Below are positions 35,635-43,425 of a stretch of DNA of 64,000 bases, piece by piece (the stretch's first letter is position 1; each line of letters starts with the position of its first letter). The notes beneath the pieces are model-generated. The model ran no database searches. It saw only the letters and a list, made by a program, of their open reading frames with translations, and was not told where the DNA came from. This stretch comes from Acholeplasma sp. (GTDB taxonomy: Bacteria > Bacillota_I > Bacilli_A > Acholeplasmatales > Acholeplasmataceae), in the NCBI GenBank assembly GCA_003605085.1, contig QZKD01000038.1, forward strand, positions 1 to 64,000. The letters run 5' to 3'. The position numbers and the translations under genes were made by a program.

Positions 35635-36310
35635 AACGTATAAACTCTATCTTTCTTTGAAATTAAAGAAATACCGTGATCTACACGGACTGTTTTTAGT
35701 TTATGGAACCCATCAGATCGAAGCTGCAAAAAAGCATGGGTGTCTCCAAGAAATCCTTACATCAAATCCCGAAAAAGAAGGAACACTTTATGATCAATCA
35801 TTACTCGATGAATTTCAACAAGCAGAGACATTTTTTGATCAAATAGGTGTATGTAAAAAGATTATCCATCCCATCATTTCTCATCGGATATTAGTGTTAG
35901 ATGATGTCCAAGACCCCGATAATGTGGGTGCTCTCATTCGCAGTGCAGCTGCTTTTGGGTTTTTGCATATCGTTTTAAGCCCTCAAAGTGCGGATTTGTA
36001 CAATGAAAAAACAATTAGAGCTTCCAAAGGTTCTATCTTCGATTGCTATGTGGAAAGAAAACCACTGAAAGAAGAGCTCTTAGAGTTTAAAAAACAAGGG
36101 TTTCAGGTGTATTATGCAGATGCACACGATGAAGGTACCATCACTATATCAGATAAAATGGTACTCATCTTAGGAAATGAAGGTCATGGCATAAGTCAAG
36201 AACTTAAATTGTTATCAGATCAAGCGGTTCATATTGAAACAAGACGTGTCGAGAGTTTAAACGTCAGCGTTGCTGGAGCAATCATCATGCATGCATGGAG
36301 GATACTATGA
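35612..36310 (+). CDS. SpoU/TrmH-family RNA 2'-O-methyltransferase
   Basis: 232 residues. The SpoU core motifs are clear: LDDVQDPDNVGALIRSAAAFG (motif 1), LILGNEGHGIS (motif 2) and VHIETRRVESLNVSVAGAIIMHAW (motif 3). The N-terminal 80 residues resemble the substrate-binding domain of RlmB-type enzymes. A knotted methylase of rRNA or tRNA; exact target not determinable. Start within the thiI end, stop overlapping the next start as ATGA. Confidence 0.88.
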   Translation: MITSKQNKTYKLYLSLKLKKYRDLHGLFLVYGTHQIEAAKKHGCLQEILTSNPEKEGTLYDQSLLDEFQQAETFFDQIGVCKKIIHPIISHRILVLDDVQDPDNVGALIRSAAAFGFLHIVLSPQSADLYNEKTIRASKGSIFDCYVERKPLKEELLEFKKQGFQVYYADAHDEGTITISDKMVLILGNEGHGISQELKLLSDQAVHIETRRVESLNVSVAGAIIMHAWRIL

Positions 36311-37209
36311 AAGTTATACTCACTGGTTTTTTTGATTATACATCCTTAAAGACATTTGAAGAGCGACAAAAGAAGGCTCTTGAGTTTGGTATGGATGCCA
36401 TAGCGATCAAGGACTATCAAAATCAACCCCTCATCGAACTTTCTGATGGAGAGATCAAAAAGTTAATCACAGAGATCAAATTAATGAAAATGAGAATCTC
36501 TTTGATAGATACTGGATCTTCATCCTACGATCTTTATGATGAGCGTAAGCATGCCAATCATTTGGATGAGTTTAGGTACATGATTAAACTTGCTGATCGT
36601 CTCAAAGTCACTATGCTCACCTTGAGATTACCTGAATTTAATGATGTGATGGAAGAATTTGAAGAGATCAAGAAGCGAATAGAACCGTATGTGGATGCTG
36701 CGATGCGTAGCAGTAAAAAAATCGTTTTGATGATGGATCATTACAAAGCGAACACCTACGCATACATCTTAAAAAAGTTGAAATCAAAAGTTTTATCCAT
36801 CGCGTTTGATCCGGTTGCCATCATGAAAAATAATGAGTCAACAACCACCGCATATCGTGTTTTAAGAAGTCATATTTCTGTCTTTTTTGCCCATGATGCC
36901 AATCATCAAGGTGAACCTGAACTCATTGGTTATGGTAAAACAGATATCTTAAAGATTATGAAAAAACTTCTTCGTGATCGTTATGATGGACTGATCATCA
37001 CGGATCATCACTATCATTCATCTCTTTTCACAGGTGATGTTGAAAAAAAAGGTTTTTTCAAAAAGATTTTCAGCAGTGAAAAGAAGAAAAAAGATACCCA
37101 GCTCTCTTTATTATCTCGTCGTATTTTCCCTGATGAAGAAACAAAAAATGTCACCGAAGATGACATTTTACGTAATCAAATAAAATTGATACAATTTATT
37201 TTTAAGTAG
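36307..37209 (+). CDS. TIM-barrel protein, sugar phosphate isomerase/epimerase-like
   Basis: 300 residues from the ATG at 36307, with GGAGG (36297-36301) 5 nt before it. Alternation of strands and helices (MDAIAIKDY, MRISLIDTG, KVTMLTLRLPEF, KKIVLMMDHY, LSIAFDPVAIM, SVFFAHDA, GLIITDHHYHS) is that of the AP-endonuclease-2/xylose isomerase-like barrel. Metal ligands are only partly conserved, and the tail (about 50 residues from KKKGFF) is basic and unlike the family. Specific activity unknown. It ends inside the convergent def gene (8 bp overlap). Confidence 0.65.
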   Translation: MKVILTGFFDYTSLKTFEERQKKALEFGMDAIAIKDYQNQPLIELSDGEIKKLITEIKLMKMRISLIDTGSSSYDLYDERKHANHLDEFRYMIKLADRLKVTMLTLRLPEFNDVMEEFEEIKKRIEPYVDAAMRSSKKIVLMMDHYKANTYAYILKKLKSKVLSIAFDPVAIMKNNESTTTAYRVLRSHISVFFAHDANHQGEPELIGYGKTDILKIMKKLLRDRYDGLIITDHHYHSSLFTGDVEKKGFFKKIFSSEKKKKDTQLSLLSRRIFPDEETKNVTEDDILRNQIKLIQFIFK

Positions 37210-37783
37210 TTTCAACTTCATCACTGACAAACTCAAACGCAGGTTTCGCATTGGGAAGCGCTGGAAAAAGTTTACTGGTAAACATAATACCATTGATATG
37301 ATCATATTCATGTTGGAAAACAATACCGACGTACCCAGATAATTTGAGTTCTATTGGAATGACAGCACCGGAAGGAAGATCATAGGATAGAGCTTCAAAG
37401 GTCACGGATCCATAGCGTGGGGTCAATCCTTCGGTTTCTCGGTCAACAGATAAACATCCTTCACCACCGGGTACATAGATCAAATCAGATGACTTTTCCT
37501 TGAGTACAGGATTAATGAGTGCATAAGAATAAAGTGTCCCATCAAAATCAGTGACATGAACGGCAAACATCCGCTTAGAGACATTGAGTTGTGGTGCAGC
37601 AACCCCAACAGCAGGTCTGAAATCATATTTTTCAATCATGTTTTCATCCTGTGAATTGATGACAAATTCAAGCATATCTTTTAGAAGCTTCTTATCTGCT
37701 GAAGATAACGGTAATTTCACTTCTTTTGCGATTTTAGTTAAGGTTGGATGACCTTCTCGAATGACATTTTTCATGGTAAGCAT
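37202..37783 (-). CDS. def: Peptide deformylase
   Basis: 193 residues from the ATG at 37783 (GAGGTG 7 nt before it; the frame extends further but lacks a site). The three PDF motifs are complete: GVAAPQ, EGCLS (metal Cys) and QHEYDH (metal His pair and catalytic Glu). Length and insertions fit type 2 enzymes of Gram-positive bacteria. Removes formyl from nascent N-terminal Met. Confidence 0.95.
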   Translation of the reverse strand: MLTMKNVIREGHPTLTKIAKEVKLPLSSADKKLLKDMLEFVINSQDENMIEKYDFRPAVGVAAPQLNVSKRMFAVHVTDFDGTLYSYALINPVLKEKSSDLIYVPGGEGCLSVDRETEGLTPRYGSVTFEALSYDLPSGAVIPIELKLSGYVGIVFQHEYDHINGIMFTSKLFPALPNAKPAFEFVSDEVETT

Positions 37784-37825
37784 AGAATAACACCTCAAGT
37801 TTAGTATAGCATAAGGAGACAAAAA

Positions 37826-38512
37826 ATGCGTATTGATAAGTTTCTTAGTCAGTTAAAATATGTCTCTAGACACGATGTTGTCAATTTTCTTAAAGAACAT
37901 GAAGTCATCTACTGCGAAGAAAGAATACACTCACAGAGAACTCAAGTGGATCCTAACGCCAATCCTATTTATCTCGATGGCATCCCAATTTACTTTAAAG
38001 AGAATATTTATCTTAAACTCTATAAACCTAAAGGATATCTTTCTGCAAATACCGACCCCATACATCCCTGTGCTATCGACCTCATTAAAGAACCTTATCG
38101 TCGCTTTGAATTATCCATTGCCGGTCGTTTGGATATTGACAGTGAAGGGCTCTTGATTCTATCCAATCATGGATCGATCATTCATCAAATCATTTCTCCG
38201 AGATCACATCTTCCTAAGGTCTACGAAGTGGAATTGGACCGACCATTCAAATCAAATCAAGCACTCATCGATGGTGTGACCGTTTTGGATGGCAAAGATG
38301 AACCCTATCTTGCTAAAGCGCTTCATGTAGAAACCAAGGATAATTTCACATACATTACCATTGATGAAGGGAAATTTCATCAAGTGAAGCGCATGTTTAA
38401 AGCCGTTGGTTATACGGTAACCAATTTGAAACGTATTCAAGTTGGCAAATTAACTCTTGGCACATTGAAACCAGGAGAATATGAAGAATTTATATTGGAG
38501 GACTTATTTTGA
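37826..38512 (+). CDS. rsuA: 16S rRNA pseudouridine synthase, RsuA type
   Basis: 228 residues. An N-terminal S4 domain (MRIDKFLSQLKYVSRHDVVNFLKEHEV) and the RsuA/RluB catalytic core with Asp in AGRLDIDSEGLLIL, then HLPKVYEVEL and EGKFHQVKRMFKAVG. By length and KPKGYLSA, RsuA (U516) is likelier than RluB. It is divergent from def by 42 bases and overlaps ylbF. Confidence 0.88.
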   Translation: MRIDKFLSQLKYVSRHDVVNFLKEHEVIYCEERIHSQRTQVDPNANPIYLDGIPIYFKENIYLKLYKPKGYLSANTDPIHPCAIDLIKEPYRRFELSIAGRLDIDSEGLLILSNHGSIIHQIISPRSHLPKVYEVELDRPFKSNQALIDGVTVLDGKDEPYLAKALHVETKDNFTYITIDEGKFHQVKRMFKAVGYTVTNLKRIQVGKLTLGTLKPGEYEEFILEDLF

Positions 38513-38901
38513 CAGACATTATCATGCAAGCCTATAACGTTCTTGATGAATTGCGCAAGGACAATAAATATCAGACACTTTTAACTTTGGATCAGCACAT
38601 CGGGACACTATATCCACGTGAAATTGCCGCATTTCAAAAAGCAAAAGTGACCTATGAAGAGATTTTAAACACAGGGGGTTCTTATCACCCTGACTATAAA
38701 GATGCCATCAAGGTACTATCTCAGACCAAAACATTACTCTATGAAAAACCTGAAGTCAAGCGATATTTTGAACTTGAACGAGAAGTTCAAGATGAACTCA
38801 ATGACTTTTTAAATGAGTTAGCACATTCGGTCTCAACCCATGTGAAAGCTCCCAATAAACTCGGTATCGTTCAAAAAGGAGGAAGCTGTCATGTACGCTA
38901 A
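38509..38901 (+). CDS. ylbF: YlbF-family protein
   Basis: 130 residues, all-helical, with the YlbF/YmcA pattern: an N-terminal helix, FQKAKVTYEEI, YHPDYKDAIKVLSQTKTLLYEKPEVKRYFELEREVQDELNDFLNELAHSVS. It starts at TTG 38509, supported by GGAGG (38497-38501) 7 nt upstream. The YlbF-YmcA-YaaT complex in Bacillus targets RNase Y. The C-terminus ends in Cys-x-Val-Arg. Start overlaps the rsuA stop. Confidence 0.82.
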   Translation: MTDIIMQAYNVLDELRKDNKYQTLLTLDQHIGTLYPREIAAFQKAKVTYEEILNTGGSYHPDYKDAIKVLSQTKTLLYEKPEVKRYFELEREVQDELNDFLNELAHSVSTHVKAPNKLGIVQKGGSCHVR

Positions 38902-39118
38902 TCGCACACAATACATCATCTTTTACCAAGGGAAACAAGTCATTGAAAAATTAAAAAATCTACCTGTAGATGTCGCATTTACATCTCAGAAATTGGGTTA
39001 TGTTGTCTGTTATGGTGACAAAGAAAGCGAACAAACACTTAAAAAGCAACTTAAGGATGTGAAAGGATTTAAACATCTGACCACTTCACAAACTTTCGAT
39101 CCCAATTTAAATTTTTAA
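38891..39118 (+). CDS. ylbG: YlbG-family protein
   Basis: 75 residues: ANRTQYIIFYQGKQVIEKLKNLPVDVAFTSQKLGYVVCYGD matches the DUF2129/YlbG family. Function unknown, almost always encoded beside ylbF, as here (11 bp overlap). Confidence 0.85.
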   Translation: MYANRTQYIIFYQGKQVIEKLKNLPVDVAFTSQKLGYVVCYGDKESEQTLKKQLKDVKGFKHLTTSQTFDPNLNF

Positions 39119-39136
39119 ACTGTTAAGTAAAAAGAC

Positions 39137-39164
39137 TTGACAGATGAAAAGAAATCGTTATAAT
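39137..39164 (+). promoter_or_regulatory. Promoter of the rpsP operon
   Basis: TTGACA (39137-39142), 16-nt spacer, TATAAT (39159-39164). Confidence 0.85.
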
Positions 39165-39206
39165 AGATGTGGATATATTAAAAAGTGAAAGAGAGTGTAA
39201 TCAATT

Positions 39207-39446
39207 ATGGCAGTTAAAATTCGTTTGCAACGTTTTGGTTCAAACAAAAAGCCTTTCTACAGAGTGGTCGCGAGTGAATCCAATCGTTCTAGAGATGGAA
39301 AATTCTTAGAAATCGTAGGAACCTATGATCCCCTTCAGGGACTTGTCAATATCGATAAAGACAAAGTCCAAAAATGGATGGGTAATGGGGCACAACCCAC
39401 CGATACTGTGAAGAGCTTACTCAAGAAATACAGCGTCTTAAAATAA
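39207..39446 (+). CDS. rpsP: Small ribosomal subunit protein bS16
   Basis: 79 residues, typical length. [41 protein letters not shown] is the family signature. Head of rpsP-khpA-rimM-trmD. A good GAGAG ribosome site precedes the ATG. Confidence 0.97.
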   Translation: MAVKIRLQRFGSNKKPFYRVVASESNRSRDGKFLEIVGTYDPLQGLVNIDKDKVQKWMGNGAQPTDTVKSLLKKYSVLK

Positions 39447-39465
39447 GTAAAGGGGGAAACCAATC

Positions 39466-39714
39466 ATGGCGGTTGATTTTGAAAAACTGATCAAAAATAT
39501 GATAATGCCATTAGTCGTTAACCCTGATGATGTCCTCGTAAAAATCCTTTCAAATGAAGATGATTTGATCACTATCCAACTCTTGGTGAATGAAGCTGAT
39601 TTAGGTCGTGTGATCGGTAAGGGTGGAAAGATTGCGAGTGCAATGCGCACCATCGTCTATGCCGGAGCTTCAAAAGAAGGTAAGCGCGTTCAAATCGATA
39701 TCGACTCATTTTAA
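39466..39714 (+). CDS. khpA: KH-domain RNA-binding protein KhpA (YlqC)
   Basis: 82 residues, one KH domain with the GxxG loop in VIGKGGKIASAMRTIV. It acts with KhpB/EloR in Gram-positive bacteria on cell-size and division transcripts. Gene order after rpsP is the common one. Confidence 0.9.
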   Translation: MAVDFEKLIKNMIMPLVVNPDDVLVKILSNEDDLITIQLLVNEADLGRVIGKGGKIASAMRTIVYAGASKEGKRVQIDIDSF

Positions 39715-39716
39715 CA

Positions 39717-40211
39717 ATGAGCAAGTATCATATTGGTCATATTACAAATACACATGGCATCAGAGGAGAGGTTAAAATCTACAATCTAAGTGATTTTAAC
39801 CGCTTTTTCGTTGGTGCAGAAGTCTACGTGGTCAAAGGAGGTATGAAGACCTCTTTTATCATTGAACGCACAAGACAGCAACAGCATATGCTCATTGTCA
39901 AATTTAAAGGCATTGACAATATTAATGATGTTCTTATCTATAAAGGGCTCGATCTTTTTTCCGATCAAGATGTTTCCGATCAACTCGAAGATGATGATTA
40001 TCATTATCAATCTTTGATTCATAAACCATGTTTTAACGAAGAAGGAATTCTTTTAGGTGAGGTGATCAGTGTCATTCCAGTACCCCAAGGGCATTTGCTA
40101 GAAGTATTGACAATAGATCAAAAGAAAGTGATGATTCCTTTCATTGGAATCTTTATCAAAGAAGTGAAAGATGATAAAATTATCATTACTCCAATCGAGG
40201 GATTGATATGA
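39717..40211 (+). CDS. rimM: 16S rRNA processing protein RimM
   Basis: 164 residues. N-terminal RimM domain (KYHIGHITNTHGIRGEVKI) and PRC-barrel C-terminal part (PQGHLLEVLTIDQKKVMIPFI). Binds S19 during 30S maturation. Starts two bases after khpA and overlaps trmD by four. Confidence 0.93.
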   Translation: MSKYHIGHITNTHGIRGEVKIYNLSDFNRFFVGAEVYVVKGGMKTSFIIERTRQQQHMLIVKFKGIDNINDVLIYKGLDLFSDQDVSDQLEDDDYHYQSLIHKPCFNEEGILLGEVISVIPVPQGHLLEVLTIDQKKVMIPFIGIFIKEVKDDKIIITPIEGLI

Positions 40212-40930
40212 AAATTGATATTATCACTATATTTCCAGAATTTTTTGATGCATTTTTAGCCACATCGATCATCAAACGAGGTATCGAGGATGGTTTTCTA
40301 GATATTCAAACTCATCAATTAAGAGAATACAGTAGTCTTAAGCATCAACGTATTGATGATACGCCATATGGTGGTGGTGCAGGCATGCTTATGATGTTTC
40401 CACCTTTTTATGAAGCGATTCACACATTAAAAAGAAATGGCACGAAAGTGATTATGCTTAGCCCTCAAGGACGTGTTTTTGATCAGAAAAAAGCCACTGA
40501 ACTTTCTAGTGAGAATCATCTCATTTTGCTCTGTGGTCATTATGAAGGAATTGATGCACGTGTGGAATCTTTGATTGATGAAGAACTATCCATTGGAAAC
40601 TATGTCTTAACTGGAGGAGAAATCCCAGCAATGATCGTCACCGATGCCGTATCAAGACTTGTTCCAGGGGTCATTCATGAAGAATCCTCTGAAACAGATA
40701 GTTTGCAACAGGGATGGTTAAAATACCCACAATACACGAAACCTGAAGAATATAAAGGGTATAAAGTGCCTGACATTTTATTATCAGGCCATCATGAGCA
40801 AATCGCTTCTTGGCGCAAAGAACAATCAATCCAAAGAACGTTCAATAAACGACCAGATCTTATGGAAGCGATAAAACTTTCGCAAGAAGAACTTAAAATA
40901 TTAAAAAAAGTAAATCAAACAACGAAGTAA
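40208..40930 (+). CDS. trmD: tRNA (guanine-37-N1)-methyltransferase
   Basis: 240 residues, SPOUT fold. MKIDIITIFPEFF, DDTPYGGGAGMLM, LLCGHYEGIDARV, SIGNYVLTGGEIPAM and the LLSGHHEQIASWRKEQS end are TrmD-specific. Methylates G37 to prevent frameshifting. In most relatives rplS follows directly; here an LtaS-like gene is between. Confidence 0.97.
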   Translation: MKIDIITIFPEFFDAFLATSIIKRGIEDGFLDIQTHQLREYSSLKHQRIDDTPYGGGAGMLMMFPPFYEAIHTLKRNGTKVIMLSPQGRVFDQKKATELSSENHLILLCGHYEGIDARVESLIDEELSIGNYVLTGGEIPAMIVTDAVSRLVPGVIHEESSETDSLQQGWLKYPQYTKPEEYKGYKVPDILLSGHHEQIASWRKEQSIQRTFNKRPDLMEAIKLSQEELKILKKVNQTTK

Positions 40931-40931
40931 A

Positions 40932-40964
40932 CGTTTCCTCTTACTTGCAATTTTAGAGGAAGCG
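40932..40964 (+). repeat. Inverted repeat after trmD
   Basis: CGTTTCCTCT / AGAGGAAGCG forms a 10-bp stem (one G-T pair) with a 13-nt loop. There is no T-tract, so termination is uncertain. Its 5' arm overlaps a weak cre-like sequence (AGTAAACGTTTCCT, 8 of 11). Confidence 0.55.
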
Positions 40965-40996
40965 ATATAAGATATTTACGTAAAGAATATGTAAAC

Positions 40997-41010
40997 ATGG
41001 CTATAGCCAT
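40997..41010. repeat. 14-bp palindrome just before the LtaS-like gene
   Basis: ATGGCTATAGCCAT is a perfect inverted repeat immediately before the ribosome site AAGGGGT. It could be a protein-binding site or an mRNA hairpin that limits translation. Confidence 0.6.
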
Positions 41011-41024
41011 AAGGGGTAAAGATT

Positions 41025-42914
41025 ATGAATGTCATCAAGAAGTTAGCAACAAAATCCCATCTCATTGAATGGTTGCTCATCACGTTTGTGGTGTTCACTT
41101 TTGATTTTATTTTTATTATGAAATACGGTTTTTCGATCACTTTAGAACATTATATCATTGCGTTTTTTAATGTCATGCTCGTTTTATCTATACTCGCATT
41201 TATCAAAAACAATAAATGGCGTTACTTCGCTTACATGTTCTTTATATTGATTATGTTCACATTTTTTGTTACTGACAGCACATTATATCGATTCAAAAGT
41301 GATGTCACTTCGATTGCCATGCTTCTTGAATCAGGTAAAAATACGATGAAGATTGGATTAAAATATAATCCACTCGAAGCTTACAATGTTTTTGTATGGT
41401 TGATTATTATTGCATTTGTCACAGCAGCGGCTATCATACTAAGAAAAGTTGTGAAGCTATTTCCTGAAAATAAACCTCGTCATGCGGTTTCAAGAACCAT
41501 TTATTTAATCATTTCAGTTCTAGGACTCATGTTTGCACCTAATATTATCGATCAAGCCGATCGAATCCTCTTTAATACACCTTCTGATAAGGCTTTATTT
41601 GTTCAAAAATTTGGCTCGATTACTTATCATGCTAAAGATATTGCAACCTATACAACCAATGCGTTAAAACCATTGATTTACGCCGATGATTATGCAGATG
41701 AAATCAACGAAGATGTAACCTCGAATTTTGCTTCACAAACTGATTTATTTGGCATGTTTTCAGGTAAAAATGTCATTATGATCATGTGTGAAACATGTGA
41801 AGAATATGCATTTACTCCTGAATATACGCCAAACTATTATCGATTAAAAGATATGGGAATATATTTCAATAATTTCTATTCTGCAGCTAAGTCGAATTAC
41901 ACCTATGATGCGGAATTCAAATCTTTAACCTCCATGATGTACATGCAAGGCGATAACTTTATGTATACTTATGGTGATAATGCATACCCTACATCACTGC
42001 CATCTATGTTGAAGAATAACGGATATAGCGTCAACTCATTTCATAATTACTATGCAGATTTTTTCAATCGTGATGAAATGCATGTGAGCTTAGGATTTGA
42101 GCGTTTTTATGCGGTTGAAGATTTAGTGGTTGAAGAAAATGACTTTTGGCCTTTAGATTCTGTCATGTTTGATCAATTTAGAGATGTAATCGCACCGATT
42201 CAAGACGTTCCATTCTTTAGTTTCATCATCACAGTCACACCCCATGGACCTCACGATAAATATCGTAGTGAACTTGATGCCTATTATCAAATCCTTGATC
42301 AAGATCCGAATTATATCGATGAAAGTATGGAGTATCGTACCATCACGGCAGCTCAGATGAATTTTGATGAAGGTTTAGGCATTCTCCTTGATGACCTTGA
42401 AACCAAAGATTTGTTAAATGACACGATTATCTTGCTTTTCAGTGATCATAAAAATTATTCATCTCAAGATGTTACATTAGAAAAAACACCTAACAGTGAG
42501 ATTCCTTATGAGATTGAAAAAGTACCCTTTGTATTTTATGTCCCGGGATTCACCCCTGGGGAGAATCCAACATTATCTTCACATTATGACTTAACACCAA
42601 CTCTTTTAGACCTTCTTGGTATTCCCTATTATCAGGATTTCTATTATGGTCAAAGTTTGTTTGTGGATGCTCGTGAAGACCGCCCCATCATCTTATCTTA
42701 CTCAAGCTGGATTTCAATTACCCATATGGTGATGTTTGATGAAGTCGTCTATGGTGATATAGATGTGGATACATACGATCAGCTCAAGACAGATGTCTAT
42801 GAAACCATACAGTTTTTTGAAATGATTTTCTTCTCTGACTACTTTAGACAAGAAAATCCCTATTATTACGTTGAACCCTTATCGATTGCAGATGAAACTG
42901 AGCTATTTGAATAG
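41025..42914 (+). CDS. LtaS-like lipoteichoic acid synthase family sulfatase
   Basis: 629 residues. Five N-terminal membrane helices (to about residue 170) and an extracellular sulfatase-fold domain. The nucleophile is Thr293 in SNYTYDAEF (cf. TSDAEF in LtaS). Metal ligands are placed as in LtaS: Glu in MCETCEEY, Asp-His in LFSDHKNYSS, and His in TPHGPH. The length matches LtaS. It polymerises glycerol phosphate or a related group on a lipid anchor. The gene interrupts the usual trmD-rplS pairing and has its own leader region with hairpin and palindrome. Confidence 0.88.
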   Translation: MNVIKKLATKSHLIEWLLITFVVFTFDFIFIMKYGFSITLEHYIIAFFNVMLVLSILAFIKNNKWRYFAYMFFILIMFTFFVTDSTLYRFKSDVTSIAMLLESGKNTMKIGLKYNPLEAYNVFVWLIIIAFVTAAAIILRKVVKLFPENKPRHAVSRTIYLIISVLGLMFAPNIIDQADRILFNTPSDKALFVQKFGSITYHAKDIATYTTNALKPLIYADDYADEINEDVTSNFASQTDLFGMFSGKNVIMIMCETCEEYAFTPEYTPNYYRLKDMGIYFNNFYSAAKSNYTYDAEFKSLTSMMYMQGDNFMYTYGDNAYPTSLPSMLKNNGYSVNSFHNYYADFFNRDEMHVSLGFERFYAVEDLVVEENDFWPLDSVMFDQFRDVIAPIQDVPFFSFIITVTPHGPHDKYRSELDAYYQILDQDPNYIDESMEYRTITAAQMNFDEGLGILLDDLETKDLLNDTIILLFSDHKNYSSQDVTLEKTPNSEIPYEIEKVPFVFYVPGFTPGENPTLSSHYDLTPTLLDLLGIPYYQDFYYGQSLFVDAREDRPIILSYSSWISITHMVMFDEVVYGDIDVDTYDQLKTDVYETIQFFEMIFFSDYFRQENPYYYVEPLSIADETELFE

Positions 42915-42922
42915 AAAAACAG

Positions 42923-42951
42923 TTGCATCTTACTTATAACTTTGTTATAAT
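42923..42951 (+). promoter_or_regulatory. rplS promoter
   Basis: TTGCAT, 17-nt spacer, TATAAT. It restores independent expression of rplS after the inserted gene; an 81-nt leader follows. Confidence 0.75.
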
Positions 42952-43032
42952 AAAAAAGCCGTATCAAGAATTATGCACAATGGTCCGCTGTCAATAGGAT
43001 ATGAACATTGGAAGAAAGAGAGTGAGTCGAAC

Positions 43033-43389
43033 ATGTCAAGATTAAAAGGACAAGACTTGATTGCTGCGATAACCAAGCCATATATCAAGGATGTACCCTC
43101 CTTCGCTCCTGGGGATACCGTTAAGGTATACGTCAAGATTAAAGAAGGAAATCGCGAACGTATTCAGTTATTTGAAGGCCTCGTCATCAAACGTCAAGGT
43201 GGCGGAATCTCAGAAACATTTACCGTTCGTAAAGTATCATACGGTATCGGTGTTGAGCGTACATTTCCTGTACACACACCATCCATTGACCGCATTGAAG
43301 TGGCACGGACCGGTAAAGTAAGAAGAGCGAAACTTCATTACATCCGTACGTTATCTGCCAAGGCATCAAGAATTAAAGAAAAGCGGTAA
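43033..43389 (+). CDS. rplS: Large ribosomal subunit protein bL19
   Basis: 118 residues from the ATG at 43033; upstream codons (from 42973) are leader. [41 protein letters not shown] is the L19 signature. It lies at the 30S-50S interface. Confidence 0.96.
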   Translation: MSRLKGQDLIAAITKPYIKDVPSFAPGDTVKVYVKIKEGNRERIQLFEGLVIKRQGGGISETFTVRKVSYGIGVERTFPVHTPSIDRIEVARTGKVRRAKLHYIRTLSAKASRIKEKR

Positions 43390-43395
43390 TAAGAT

Positions 43396-43425
43396 AAAGA
43401 GGCTAACCTTAGCCTCTTTATTTTT
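43396..43425. terminator. Bidirectional terminator between rplS and the convergent gene
   Basis: AAAGAGGCT / AGCCTCTTT stem with loop AACCTT, then TATTTTTG on the plus strand. Confidence 0.8.
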
